Below are positions 26,260-34,674 of a stretch of 64,000 bases of DNA, piece by piece. The notes under the pieces are model-generated. The model saw only the letters and a list, made by a program, of their open reading frames with translations, did no database searches and was not told the DNA's origin. The first letter of the stretch is position 1. Each line of letters starts with the position of its first letter. The position numbers and the translations under genes are program-made. Source of the stretch: Paenibacillus sp. NFR01 (GTDB lineage: Bacteria; Bacillota; Bacilli; Paenibacillales; Paenibacillaceae). Location: NCBI RefSeq assembly GCF_900111565.1, contig NZ_FOIK01000001.1, positions 1,209,309 to 1,273,308 on the forward strand. Reading direction: 5' to 3'.

Positions 26260-28179
26260 TTATTTAGCCGGCTTGCGTCCCGCCTTCTTAAGCACCAGGA
26301 AACTGAGCGGCGGCAAGGTCAACTCGATGCTGTTGATCTGGTTATGCCATTCATTCTTCTGGCTTTTGACGGGTAAGTTATGCAAGCCTGAACCGCCGAA
26401 CTCCACTGTCTCCGAGCTGAAGAGCTCCTCGTAAACACCTGCACGAGGCACGCCGATCCGGTACGCTTTGTGTTCCACCGGCTGGAAATTGATGACCACA
26501 ATGACGCTGTCGAACGGCTTCTTGCCGCTGCGCACATACGATATGACGCTTTGGCCGCTGTCGTCGGCGTTGATCCACTGGTAGCCCTCCATTTGATGAT
26601 CTTGTTCCCACAGCGCTTTTTGTCCCAAATACAGCTTATTGAGCGCGGCGGTATACGCCAGCATTTTCCGGTGGCTTTCATAATCGAGTAACAGCCAATC
26701 GAGCTGCTCCTGGTCTTTCCATTCGATGAATTGGCCGAATTCGCCGCCCATGAACAGCAGCTTTTTGCCAGGACTCGTAATCTGATAACCAAGCAACAGC
26801 CGCAGGCCGGCGAATTTCTGCTCATAGGTGCCTGGCATTTTGTCCAGCAGCGATTTTTTGCCGTGCACCACTTCGTCATGAGACAACGGCAGCGCGTAAT
26901 TCTCCGAATACGCATAACAAAGCGGAAAGGTCAGCAAATTATGATGATGGGGACGTGCCCAAAAATCATGTTCTATGTACCCCAAGGTGTCGTTCATCCA
27001 CCCCATGTTCCACTTGTAATTGAAGCCCAGTCCGCCTGCATGCGCGGGTGCCGTCACGCCGGGCCAGGCGCTGGATTCCTCGGCCATCATCAGCGCTTTC
27101 GGATAATAGCGGAACACCGTTTTGTTGAGGGTCTGGATAAACTGAATGGCCTCCAGGTTCTCCAAGCCTCCGTTGCGGTTGCGCCGGTACTGATGCCCCT
27201 GTTTTTCAAAGTCGAGCCGTAGCATGCTGGTGACCGCATCTACGCGCATGCCGTCGATATGGTAAACCTCGAACCAGAAGAGCGCATTGGAGATGAGAAA
27301 CGAAATAATTTCAGGTTTGCTGAAATCGAAGGATAATGTGCCCCAGCCCGGCTTTTCCGCCAGCATGGGATCGGCATATTCATACAGCGGAGTACCGTCG
27401 AACATCCGTAAACCATGTGCGTCCTTCGCAAAATGTGCAGGAACCCAGTCCAATATAACGCCGATGCCTGCCTGATGCAGTTTGTCGATCAAATACATCA
27501 GTTCCTGCGGTTCACCGTAACGGCTGGTTGTCGCAAAATAGCCTGTCCCCTGATAACCCCAAGACAGATCATACGGGTGCTCGGCGAGCGGCATGAATTC
27601 CACATGGGTGTAGCTCATTTCCGTCAAGTAAGGGATCAGCAGGTCCGCCATTTCTTTATAAGTGTAAAATTCGCCGTCTTCCTTCTGGCGCCAGGTTCCG
27701 AAATGCATTTCGTAAATGTTGACCGGCTGATTGTACGGAAGTTTGTTCTTGCGCTGCCACGCGGCATCGCCCCATGTGTAACCGCTGAGGTCCGCTACGA
27801 CGGATGCCGTCGCGGGACGAACCTCCGCTTTGAAAGCATAAGGATCGGCTTTGAGAAAACTCGTTCCGTCCGGACCGATCATCCTGTATTTGTAAAAAGT
27901 TCCCGGCATTACCCCCGGAAAAAAACGACTCCAAAATCCTGAATCGGGTATCTTATATAACGAGTCCTTGTCCTGTGTTCCATCCCAGCCGTTATGGTCA
28001 CCGGCTAATCCTACATATGTCGCATGAGGAGCCCACACGGTAAAGCGTACGCCCGTTATCCCTTCTTCCGCGGCAATGTGCGCGCCAAGCATCGTGTAGC
28101 TGCGATAATTGGTTCCCTCATGGAACAGGTAAATATCATCCGAAGACGGGAGGTTTGTTGTATCTGGTAAGACAACCAA
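26260..28179 (-). CDS. glgB: 1,4-alpha-glucan branching enzyme (GH13_9)
   Basis: GlgB cuts alpha-1,4 chains and re-attaches them as alpha-1,6 branches. The 639-residue protein has a CBM48 domain (about 30-135: GVRFTVWAPHATYVGLAGDHNGW) and the GH13 barrel with DWVPAHF, GMRVDAVTSML (nucleophile Asp), MMAEESSAWPG (acid Glu) and LPLSHDEVVHGK. A C-terminal beta domain ends it. The start is a TTG 7 bases after AAGGTGG. First gene of glgBA, divergent from glgC across 216 bases that must hold both promoters. Confidence 0.95.
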   Translation of the reverse strand: MVVLPDTTNLPSSDDIYLFHEGTNYRSYTMLGAHIAAEEGITGVRFTVWAPHATYVGLAGDHNGWDGTQDKDSLYKIPDSGFWSRFFPGVMPGTFYKYRMIGPDGTSFLKADPYAFKAEVRPATASVVADLSGYTWGDAAWQRKNKLPYNQPVNIYEMHFGTWRQKEDGEFYTYKEMADLLIPYLTEMSYTHVEFMPLAEHPYDLSWGYQGTGYFATTSRYGEPQELMYLIDKLHQAGIGVILDWVPAHFAKDAHGLRMFDGTPLYEYADPMLAEKPGWGTLSFDFSKPEIISFLISNALFWFEVYHIDGMRVDAVTSMLRLDFEKQGHQYRRNRNGGLENLEAIQFIQTLNKTVFRYYPKALMMAEESSAWPGVTAPAHAGGLGFNYKWNMGWMNDTLGYIEHDFWARPHHHNLLTFPLCYAYSENYALPLSHDEVVHGKKSLLDKMPGTYEQKFAGLRLLLGYQITSPGKKLLFMGGEFGQFIEWKDQEQLDWLLLDYESHRKMLAYTAALNKLYLGQKALWEQDHQMEGYQWINADDSGQSVISYVRSGKKPFDSVIVVINFQPVEHKAYRIGVPRAGVYEELFSSETVEFGGSGLHNLPVKSQKNEWHNQINSIELTLPPLSFLVLKKAGRKPAK

Positions 28180-28395
28180 ATCATCACCACCTTATTGATA
28201 TAGGAGTACCTATTACATTACCCGAATCGCAGGGTTTTGAAAATGATTAATAACCAGAATTAGGTATTCGCAGTGTAAACAATTTTATTTATGTAATTTT
28301 TTCGTTAACACCGCAATATATTTCACAGAAGCGTTTCATCCGCTGCCCTGGAGTGTATATTACAAGCATTGACAAAAAAATGGGAGGGATAACAA

Positions 28396-29619
28396 ATGAG
28401 TAAAAAAGAATGTATTGCCATGCTCCTGGCAGGCGGGGAAGGCCGCAGATTGGCTCCCTTGACATCGGCTATGGCAAAGCCTGCAGTCCCTTTCGGCGGA
28501 CAGTATAGAATCATTGATTTCCCCCTCAGCAATTGCGTGAATTCACAGATCGACACGGTCGGCGTACTGACCCAATATGAAGCAGATTCGCTGCATCGGC
28601 ACATTGGCGAAGGGGAGCCATGGGGTCTGCACAGTTCGGAAGAAAGAGGCGTTAAACTGCTTCCATCGGGTGTGGAAGGACGGGAGAGCTACACAGGGAC
28701 CGCAGATGCCATTTATAAAAACATCGAATTTATCGATAATCACGATCCGGAGCATGTGCTGATTTTGTCCGGAGATCATATTTACCATATGGATTACCGC
28801 AAAATGCTGGAGCATCACATCGAAAAAGGCGCCAAAGCGACCATTTCTGTCATGGAAGTCGCCTGGGACGAAGCCAGCCGCTTCGGAGTGATGAACGTAA
28901 ATGAGGACCTGAAGATTTACGAATTCGAAGAAAAACCGAAGGCGCCAAAAAGCAACCTCGCTTCGATGGGCATTTACCTCTTCGAGTGGAAATACCTGAA
29001 GGAGCATCTGCTGGCCGACGCAGCCAAAGCGGAATCGAGCCACGACTTCGGCAAAGACGTGATTCCGGCGATGCTGAGCGGCAACGATGCGCTGTTTGCC
29101 TACCGCTTCGACGGTTATTGGAGAGATGTGGGCACCGTTTACAGCCTCTGGGAAGCGCACATGGATCTGCTCAAGTCGGCCGACGGCTTCCAGCTCGACA
29201 ACGCGCAGTGGCCGATGTACAGCCGTTCCCGGCGAATCCGCTCCGCATCCATCAAGCCGCGTATCCATATCCCTACGCCGGAAAGCCTGGTTCATGAATC
29301 CAGCCAGACGGAAGGCAGCCTGTCGCGTTCGGTGGTGTTCGGCAGCGTCGACATCGGCAAGTTCAGCCAAATCAAACAAAGCGTAATCATGCCTGGTGTG
29401 CGCATCGGCCGCGGCGTCATCGTCGAGAACGCCATTATCGGCGAAGGCGCAGTCATCAAGGATGGTGCTATTATCAAAGGCAGCCCGGACAACATCGTCG
29501 TCGTCGGCCCGAACGAAATCGTCGCCGCGAAGCCGGTCGTCCGTACCCAGCCGGCCCGCCTTCTGCAAGAGGTGTACGAAAAAACCAACCGCCTGCGGGC
29601 GGAAAGCCTGCCTTCCTGA
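28396..29619 (+). CDS. glgC: glucose-1-phosphate adenylyltransferase
   Basis: GlgC makes ADP-glucose from glucose-1-phosphate and ATP, the committed step of glycogen synthesis. The 407-residue protein has the nucleotide motif [29 protein letters not shown] start (residues 11-35), [30 protein letters not shown], and the sugar-site FEEKPKAP, then a left-handed beta-helix C-terminus with hexapeptide-like repeats ([21 protein letters not shown]). The ATG follows GGGAGGG. Unlike many Bacillales, no glgD or glgP follows; a terminator ends the gene. Confidence 0.96.
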   Translation: MSKKECIAMLLAGGEGRRLAPLTSAMAKPAVPFGGQYRIIDFPLSNCVNSQIDTVGVLTQYEADSLHRHIGEGEPWGLHSSEERGVKLLPSGVEGRESYTGTADAIYKNIEFIDNHDPEHVLILSGDHIYHMDYRKMLEHHIEKGAKATISVMEVAWDEASRFGVMNVNEDLKIYEFEEKPKAPKSNLASMGIYLFEWKYLKEHLLADAAKAESSHDFGKDVIPAMLSGNDALFAYRFDGYWRDVGTVYSLWEAHMDLLKSADGFQLDNAQWPMYSRSRRIRSASIKPRIHIPTPESLVHESSQTEGSLSRSVVFGSVDIGKFSQIKQSVIMPGVRIGRGVIVENAIIGEGAVIKDGAIIKGSPDNIVVVGPNEIVAAKPVVRTQPARLLQEVYEKTNRLRAESLPS

Positions 29620-29658
29620 TCCAAGAGATCGGAAACAGCAAGTTTACTTAACAAATTC

Positions 29659-29716
29659 AAGCGCCTGCGCGCTTCCGCTTCCCTTGTTTAAGGGAACGGA
29701 GCGCCGGGCGCTTTTT
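29659..29716 (+). terminator. terminator of glgC
   Basis: A long hairpin: outer arms AAGCGCC (29659-29665) and GGCGCTT (29707-29713), with an inner stem around TTCCCTT-gttt-AAGGGAA, followed by TTT. Confidence 0.8.
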
Positions 29717-29828
29717 CATGATTGCGTTTATTCCTTAGGCCGGTTGGCATGTGATAAACACGTGTCTCACCACCACGCTAATTCTGCTGCTTCGCTTTAG
29801 CAAGGTTTGGTACACCTATAGACGCTTC

Positions 29829-30084
29829 GGACTCGAGCGCCGTTATATACAACTAATTAGTCCCTCCGCTCGCAATTCTACGGAATCCTTCGAACCCCGC
29901 CTGCGTAACGGACATGAGCGCCGTTATTTTCAACAAATCGGGCTTTTTTGAAAAGTAATGGACCTGAGAGACCTTATTCTCGGCAAATCGATGCATATTT
30001 GCGTGTTATAGCAGCAATAGCGGCTCTCAGGTCCGTTAGAATCGGTAAACGCGCGTTTATTGGAAAATAACGGCTCTCAGGTCC
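29829..30084. repeat. five-copy 18-bp intergenic repeat in both orientations
   Basis: Copies of GGACCTGAGAGCCGTTAT occur at 29829-29846, 29910-29927 and 29960-29977 (forward, 2-4 differences) and at 30017-30034 and 30067-30084 (inverted, one and zero differences). They fill the 646-base gap between glgC and the histidine kinase gene, which otherwise holds only two terminators. No open frame here is credible. A weak further match lies at 55567-55584. Confidence 0.75.
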
Positions 30085-30218
30085 GTAACAACATCTGTGG
30101 GTAGATAAAGCAGTGACATTGTGACCGCTGAAGCAGATTGAAAGCTGGGCCCTTGGTTGCTGAGGTTTCTGAATTTGAGTTGCGGGGTTCGGGGTTACGG
30201 GGCCCTCTCCGCAGCAAA

Positions 30219-30257
30219 AAGCCCCGACCTTCCGCGATTCACGGAGAGTCGGGGCTT
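30219..30257 (-). terminator. terminator of the ATPase/lipoprotein/two-component operon
   Basis: A 10-bp perfect stem (30219-30228 with 30248-30257) with a second short pairing inside the loop. On the minus strand it runs into TTTTGC, 8 bases after the kinase stop codon. Confidence 0.85.
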
Positions 30258-30265
30258 ACCCTACA

Positions 30266-31693
30266 TCACATCATATCCTGCAGCGCCGGACCCGCCGGCG
30301 GCATCTCATCGGTGAGCGGCAGCACGACCGTAACCTGCGTGCCCTGACCCAGCTCGCTGGACATCTCCAGCTTGCCGCCGTGCAGCTCAACGATCTGCTG
30401 CGAGATCGCAAGACCCAAGCCGGTGCCTCCGTTCAGTGCATCGACCTGGAAGAAACGGTCCTTCACGCGCGCCAGATGGGCTTCGCTGATGCCGATGCCG
30501 CTGTCACGGACGACAACCGCCATCTCCTTCGCGTTCAGCCGTTGCGCCGACAGGACGATGCTGGAGTCCTCCGGAGAGAACTTAACGGCATTGTCGACCA
30601 GATTCAGAAACACCTGCTTCAGGCGGTTGGGATCGCCTTTCACAAAGATGGTGTCTTCGCATTCGAGCACGAGATGAATCCGCTTCTTCTCGGCCTTAGC
30701 CCAGATGTTGAGCGTCGTCTCCTGCAGCAGCGCACGGATATCGACGAACCCGATGGACAACTTCATCTCGTTCTGCTGCAGCTTGGAGAAGTCCAGCAGC
30801 TCTTCGACCATGCTGATCAGCCGGTCGCTCTCCTTGGTGATGATCCCCATTCCGAGCTTTGTCTCTTCCGGATCGTAGCCGCCGGAGATCAGCGTTTCGC
30901 TCCAGCCTTTGATCGAGGTCAGCGGCGTCCGCAGCTCATGCGAAATCGAAGAAATGAAATCATCTTTGATCTGGTTGCTGCGCACAATCTCTTCGGCCAT
31001 ATAATTCAGCGTATTGGCCAAATCGCCGATCTCGTATTTGTAGTCGCCTTTGATCCGGGTCGTGAACCGCCCTTTCGCCATTTGCGCCGAGACGGCGGTG
31101 ATGTTGTTGAGCGGTTTGACGATCGAGTTGGCCAATCCGAAGCTGAACAGGACGACGATCGTCATGACCGCCGCGCCGATGCCGACGGAGACCAGCGTCA
31201 GGTTCAGCAGATCCTTGTTGATCCGCTCCATGGAAGTCAAATACCGCAGCACGTACGTTTCTCGGCCGTTGATATGCAGCATTTTGGAGACGGCCATGAC
31301 GCTTTCGTTCGTCCCCGCCTGCCGTCCGACCCAGCGGCCGACGCTCCCGCCCACTGCTTCGCTGACATCGCTCGTCGTAATCGTGCGGTCCGGCTGGAAT
31401 CCCGTGGAACTGGTGATGATGTCGCCTTTGGTGGTCAACACCTGCAGCTCCGTATTGTCGAGTGCAAAGAAATTAAGCAGCTCCTGCATCTGATGCGGCG
31501 AACGCTCGCCCGTGAACTTGTATTTTAAGTAGTCCTCCGCCGTAGCGATTTGCGTCGTGATTTTGCTGTAGACACTGTCGTAGTAATAGGTGCGGATCGC
31601 CAGCAGAAAGATGACCTCGACGAGGAGAAGCGCTACAAAGACCACCAGTATATAATGCAGTACAATCTGTCTGCGCATCCCCTTCTTGATCAT
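30266..31693 (-). CDS. sensor histidine kinase (HAMP, HisKA, HATPase)
   Basis: This 475-residue membrane kinase has a TM1 at about 10-32, an extracellular sensor of about 130 residues with no cysteines or known domain, a TM2 at about 163-190, HAMP to about 245 (IVKPLNNITAVSAQMAKGRF), and HisKA with the phosphorylated His252 in ISHELRTPLTSIKGW. The HATPase domain has NLVDNAVKFSPE, DSGIGI and GTGLGLAI. It phosphorylates the regulator encoded just upstream: the kinase ATG overlaps the regulator's stop (ATGA). The signal is unknown, but the operon context points to something sensed at or outside the membrane. Confidence 0.93.
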   Translation of the reverse strand: MIKKGMRRQIVLHYILVVFVALLLVEVIFLLAIRTYYYDSVYSKITTQIATAEDYLKYKFTGERSPHQMQELLNFFALDNTELQVLTTKGDIITSSTGFQPDRTITTSDVSEAVGGSVGRWVGRQAGTNESVMAVSKMLHINGRETYVLRYLTSMERINKDLLNLTLVSVGIGAAVMTIVVLFSFGLANSIVKPLNNITAVSAQMAKGRFTTRIKGDYKYEIGDLANTLNYMAEEIVRSNQIKDDFISSISHELRTPLTSIKGWSETLISGGYDPEETKLGMGIITKESDRLISMVEELLDFSKLQQNEMKLSIGFVDIRALLQETTLNIWAKAEKKRIHLVLECEDTIFVKGDPNRLKQVFLNLVDNAVKFSPEDSSIVLSAQRLNAKEMAVVVRDSGIGISEAHLARVKDRFFQVDALNGGTGLGLAISQQIVELHGGKLEMSSELGQGTQVTVVLPLTDEMPPAGPALQDMM

Positions 31694-32388
31694 TGTCCCT
31701 GACCTTTCCATTTATATCCGTGGCCCCAGACGGTTTGCAGATATTCGGGCTCGGACGGATTGTTTTCGATTTTTTGCCGCAGCCGGCGGATATTGACGTC
31801 AACGATCTTCGGATCGCCCATATACTCCTTGCCCCACACATGGTCAAGCAGAAGGTCGCGGCTAAGCGGCGTGTTTTCTTTTTCGAGGAAAAATTGGATC
31901 AGCGAAAACTCGGTCGGCGTCAGCTCGATCGCTTCCCCGCCGCGCTTGAACTGCTTCGAGATTAAATCCAGCGTAAAAGGCCCCGATTGGAACGACACCT
32001 TCGCAACCTGCTCACGGTGGACATTGACCCGTCGCAGCAGCGACTGGATGCGGGCAATCAGCTCGGTCGGGCTGAACGGCTTGCTGATATGGTCGTCCGC
32101 GCCCACGGACAACGCGTATACCTTATCCTGCTCCTGCACTTTAGCGGTCAGAAAAATAATCCCGATCCGTTCGTTGCTCTCCCGTATACGCCGGCACACC
32201 TCGAAACCGTCGATGCCGGGCACCATGACGTCCAGCAGGGCGATATCGATGTCGGGATGGGTACTCAGCTTCTGCAGCGCTTCGTTGCCGTCCCCGGCCT
32301 CCAGCACTTCAAACCCGTTGCGTTTCAGGTTAATGACGATAAAACTGCGGATGGATTCTTCATCCTCCAAGATCAGAACTTTACTCAT
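31690..32388 (-). CDS. OmpR-family response regulator
   Basis: From the ATG at 32388 (GGAAGGA upstream) the protein has 232 residues; a longer open frame is spurious. Receiver domain: ILEDEESIR acidic pocket, phospho-acceptor Asp53 in LLDVMVPGIDG, Thr81 and Lys103 (ISKPFSPTEL). Winged-helix DNA-binding domain from about 130 (LTPTEFSLIQFFLEK, LLLDHVWGKEY, VDVNIRRLRQKIE, VWGHGYKW). Its start overlaps the lipoprotein stop and its stop overlaps the kinase start, so the three proteins are made in coupled fashion. Confidence 0.95.
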   Translation of the reverse strand: MSKVLILEDEESIRSFIVINLKRNGFEVLEAGDGNEALQKLSTHPDIDIALLDVMVPGIDGFEVCRRIRESNERIGIIFLTAKVQEQDKVYALSVGADDHISKPFSPTELIARIQSLLRRVNVHREQVAKVSFQSGPFTLDLISKQFKRGGEAIELTPTEFSLIQFFLEKENTPLSRDLLLDHVWGKEYMGDPKIVDVNIRRLRQKIENNPSEPEYLQTVWGHGYKWKGQGQ

Positions 32389-33671
32389 CGAATTCCTTCC
32401 TTTCCACCCGGAGGGAACACCAGGCTGTCCTCTCCCCCGTTCGTACTCTGCTCCAGCGCTCCGCGGTAGCCGATAATGCGGTCCAGGTCCCGGCCGAGCA
32501 TCGTCCAGCCCGCACCCTTCACCCGATCCCACTCCGTCTGCGAGAAAAACGCAACCTCCGCCACCGTTTCCCCGGTTTCGGCGTTCACGAACTTCAGCGA
32601 TTTATCCAGCACGGATTTCGTATCCACCGTAATTTTACGGTACAGGTCCGGCGAAAAATTAATGACGAACCGGTCCGAAGGATCACGATACTGCAGCGAG
32701 CTGAAGGTCAACCCGTTTTTGCCGTCCCATTTGTAATAGGCGTTGAAATACGGAATGCTCTCCGGATCGAAAAACTCCCAGCCGCTTGGCGCCTCCAGCT
32801 GACCGATTTCGATAATCCCGTCACCGTCGATGTCCTCGCTGACGATTTTCCGGTCCTTGAACGTACCGGCATCGCCGGGCACGACGACGCGCAGCTTGTT
32901 GTTCTCCATCACGACCATCGTCGAATAAGCGGAGCGGGAATCCACCGCGGAATCCAGAACTATACCTTCTTTATTCTCGGCGACTTTTCCTGAGACAATA
33001 TTGTAATAATTATTAAAGTAAGGATCGAGATCATCCATTTCATCCAGGGGTTTGAAGCCGTCATTATATTGATATGTCGTAATGGTCGAAAAATCATTCC
33101 GCTGAAAATAGACCACGGTAATATCTTCGATCCCGTCCTCGTTCAAATCATCGATTAAATATTTGGTATACGGCTGGGTCAGCAATTCCTCCAGCTCGCC
33201 GCCATTATATTGGTATACGACCATGCCCTTTGCGTCGCCGCGCGAATAACCGGCCACGATGTCCGTTTTGCCGTCGCCCGTTACATCGACCAGATTCACC
33301 GAATCCAGCATCGTGCCATCGCCGTCGAACACCAGCTTCTTCACCCAGCCGTCGTCGCTTTTCTCGAGAATCATCCCGTGGATGACCACCGCTTCATTCT
33401 TGGTGAGGTAAAAAACCAGCGTCTCCAGCGTGCCGTCGTTATCCAAATCCACGGTAAAAATCGAGCTGTCGTCGTCGCTTTCCGGCCGGATCAGCGAAGA
33501 TCCCGCCGGAATCATCGAGGTAATGGCCTTGCTCAGCGAAGCTTTGTCGGCGGACAGCTGCGGCGATTTCATCCGCGAAACCGGATCGCTGATGAAGGTG
33601 CAGCCCGATAATACGGACAGGAGCAGGCTCCCCGCCGCCAGTCGTGATACAAACCGTAAGTTCATCTTCAT
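32385..33671 (-). CDS. FG-GAP/VCBS-type lipoprotein
   Basis: A 428-residue lipoprotein with lipobox LSGC (Cys near 24). At least four Asp-rich, calcium-loop-like repeats are spread through it: TVDLDNDGTLETL, LVDVTGDGKTDIV, IDDLNEDGIEDITVV and SEDIDGDGIIEIG. This is the spacing of a beta-propeller of the integrin-alpha/FG-GAP kind, so it probably binds calcium and a partner or glycan outside the membrane. The stop overlaps the regulator start. ATG codons at 33671 and 33665 and a GTG at 33674 are all possible starts. It may be a sensory accessory to the kinase; that is inferred from coupling only. Confidence 0.75.
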   Translation of the reverse strand: MKMNLRFVSRLAAGSLLLSVLSGCTFISDPVSRMKSPQLSADKASLSKAITSMIPAGSSLIRPESDDDSSIFTVDLDNDGTLETLVFYLTKNEAVVIHGMILEKSDDGWVKKLVFDGDGTMLDSVNLVDVTGDGKTDIVAGYSRGDAKGMVVYQYNGGELEELLTQPYTKYLIDDLNEDGIEDITVVYFQRNDFSTITTYQYNDGFKPLDEMDDLDPYFNNYYNIVSGKVAENKEGIVLDSAVDSRSAYSTMVVMENNKLRVVVPGDAGTFKDRKIVSEDIDGDGIIEIGQLEAPSGWEFFDPESIPYFNAYYKWDGKNGLTFSSLQYRDPSDRFVINFSPDLYRKITVDTKSVLDKSLKFVNAETGETVAEVAFFSQTEWDRVKGAGWTMLGRDLDRIIGYRGALEQSTNGGEDSLVFPPGGKEGIR

Positions 33672-33700
33672 CACTCTTTCCCAGTTCCCGGGCGATGCCG

Positions 33701-34426
33701 CTACAGGTGCAGGCGCTCCTGCGAAGTCAGCCGTCGGCCCTTTACGTCATGTTTGATTCTGCCGTCTTCCAGCACCCAGAGCCGCGTCGCATAACGTTCC
33801 GCGAGCTCCAGGGGGATGACGGTAATGACGATCAATCCCGTCTCTTTGCACAACCGGCGCAGCGTGTCGAGCACGCCCTCTGCCGTCTTCGGATCAAGGC
33901 CCGTAACCGGCTCGTCGGCCAGTATGACCTTCGCGCCATGCACCAGTGCCCGCGCGATCGCCACGCGTTGGCGTTCGCCCCCGCTGAGGTTACCGGTCTT
34001 CAGCTTGGCTTTGTCCAGCAGGCCGAGCGCGTCCAGCTCGTCCATCGCGCCCATATAATCATCCGAGCGCACCATGCCGGTCACCATGCGCCAGAGCGGC
34101 GTCTGCGAAGACTGCCCGATCAGTACGTTCTTCAGCGCGGTGCGGTTCGGGTTAAGCTCGGCATTTTGCTCCAGATACGCCCATTCGCGGCGGATTTTTC
34201 GTTTGCCGGCGAAAGCGTTTTTCATAATATCCAATCCGTCTACCCTGAAATTTCCCCGGTCCCACGATTCCTTCAGGGCCAAACAGCGCAGCAGGGTCGA
34301 CTTGCCGGTACCGCTGCCGCCAAGCAGCACGACGAACTCGCCTTCTTCCAGCTGGAAGCCGATATCCTGCAGCACAGGCAGCTTGTCCTCTCCCACCGCT
34401 TTGGCCAAATGTTCGACTGTAATCAT
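33701..34426 (-). CDS. phosphonate-type ABC ATPase without a permease
   Basis: This 241-residue ATPase looks most like PhnC. It has Walker A GGSGTGKST, Q-loop AYLEQNAELNPNRTALKNVLIG, signature LSGGERQRVAIARAL, Walker B VILADEPVTGLD. The switch position after the next strand reads VITVIPLELAERYA, where PhnC has a conserved His (about VTLHDVDLA). The H-loop histidine therefore seems to be replaced. No permease or binding protein is encoded nearby. The gene ends 27-30 bases before the lipoprotein gene and leads the operon. GAGAGG precedes the ATG. Confidence 0.85.
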   Translation of the reverse strand: MITVEHLAKAVGEDKLPVLQDIGFQLEEGEFVVLLGGSGTGKSTLLRCLALKESWDRGNFRVDGLDIMKNAFAGKRKIRREWAYLEQNAELNPNRTALKNVLIGQSSQTPLWRMVTGMVRSDDYMGAMDELDALGLLDKAKLKTGNLSGGERQRVAIARALVHGAKVILADEPVTGLDPKTAEGVLDTLRRLCKETGLIVITVIPLELAERYATRLWVLEDGRIKHDVKGRRLTSQERLHL

Positions 34427-34450
34427 CGTCTAAGCCTCTCTTTGTCTGGT

Positions 34451-34596
34451 CTTATATAAATTGAATTGAAAAGTTGGGGCAATGAACCGGTCGCAGCTAT
34501 GGATTGTTTCAAAGGCAATCGCTTGCGCTCCTACAGTTCCAAACATCCTTCGCGCTCCCTCAGTTGCTCCCAAGTATCAAGTTCAATCTATATAAG
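34451..34596. repeat. 146-bp imperfect palindrome (MITE-like or RNA hairpin)
   Basis: The ends are inverted copies: CTTATATAAATTGAA at 34451 onward and its near-complement ending at 34596. The pairing continues inward: GTTGGGGCAA against TTGCTCCCAA, then GGATTGTTT against AAACATCC. The whole element can fold into one long hairpin. It fills most of the gap between the ATPase operon and the MFS gene, upstream of the former on the minus strand. It could be a miniature transposable element, a non-coding RNA or a regulatory hairpin. Confidence 0.5.
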
Positions 34597-34674
34597 TTTT
34601 TTGTAGTTTACTCCGAAATCGAATTCAAATTCCATACGAGCATTCGTTCTCTTGCATACAATACTAATCTTACC

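Noticed and set aside
29820..30090. Possible CRISPR array
   Set aside because: The repeats are in mixed orientation with unequal spacing and no cas genes lie nearby.
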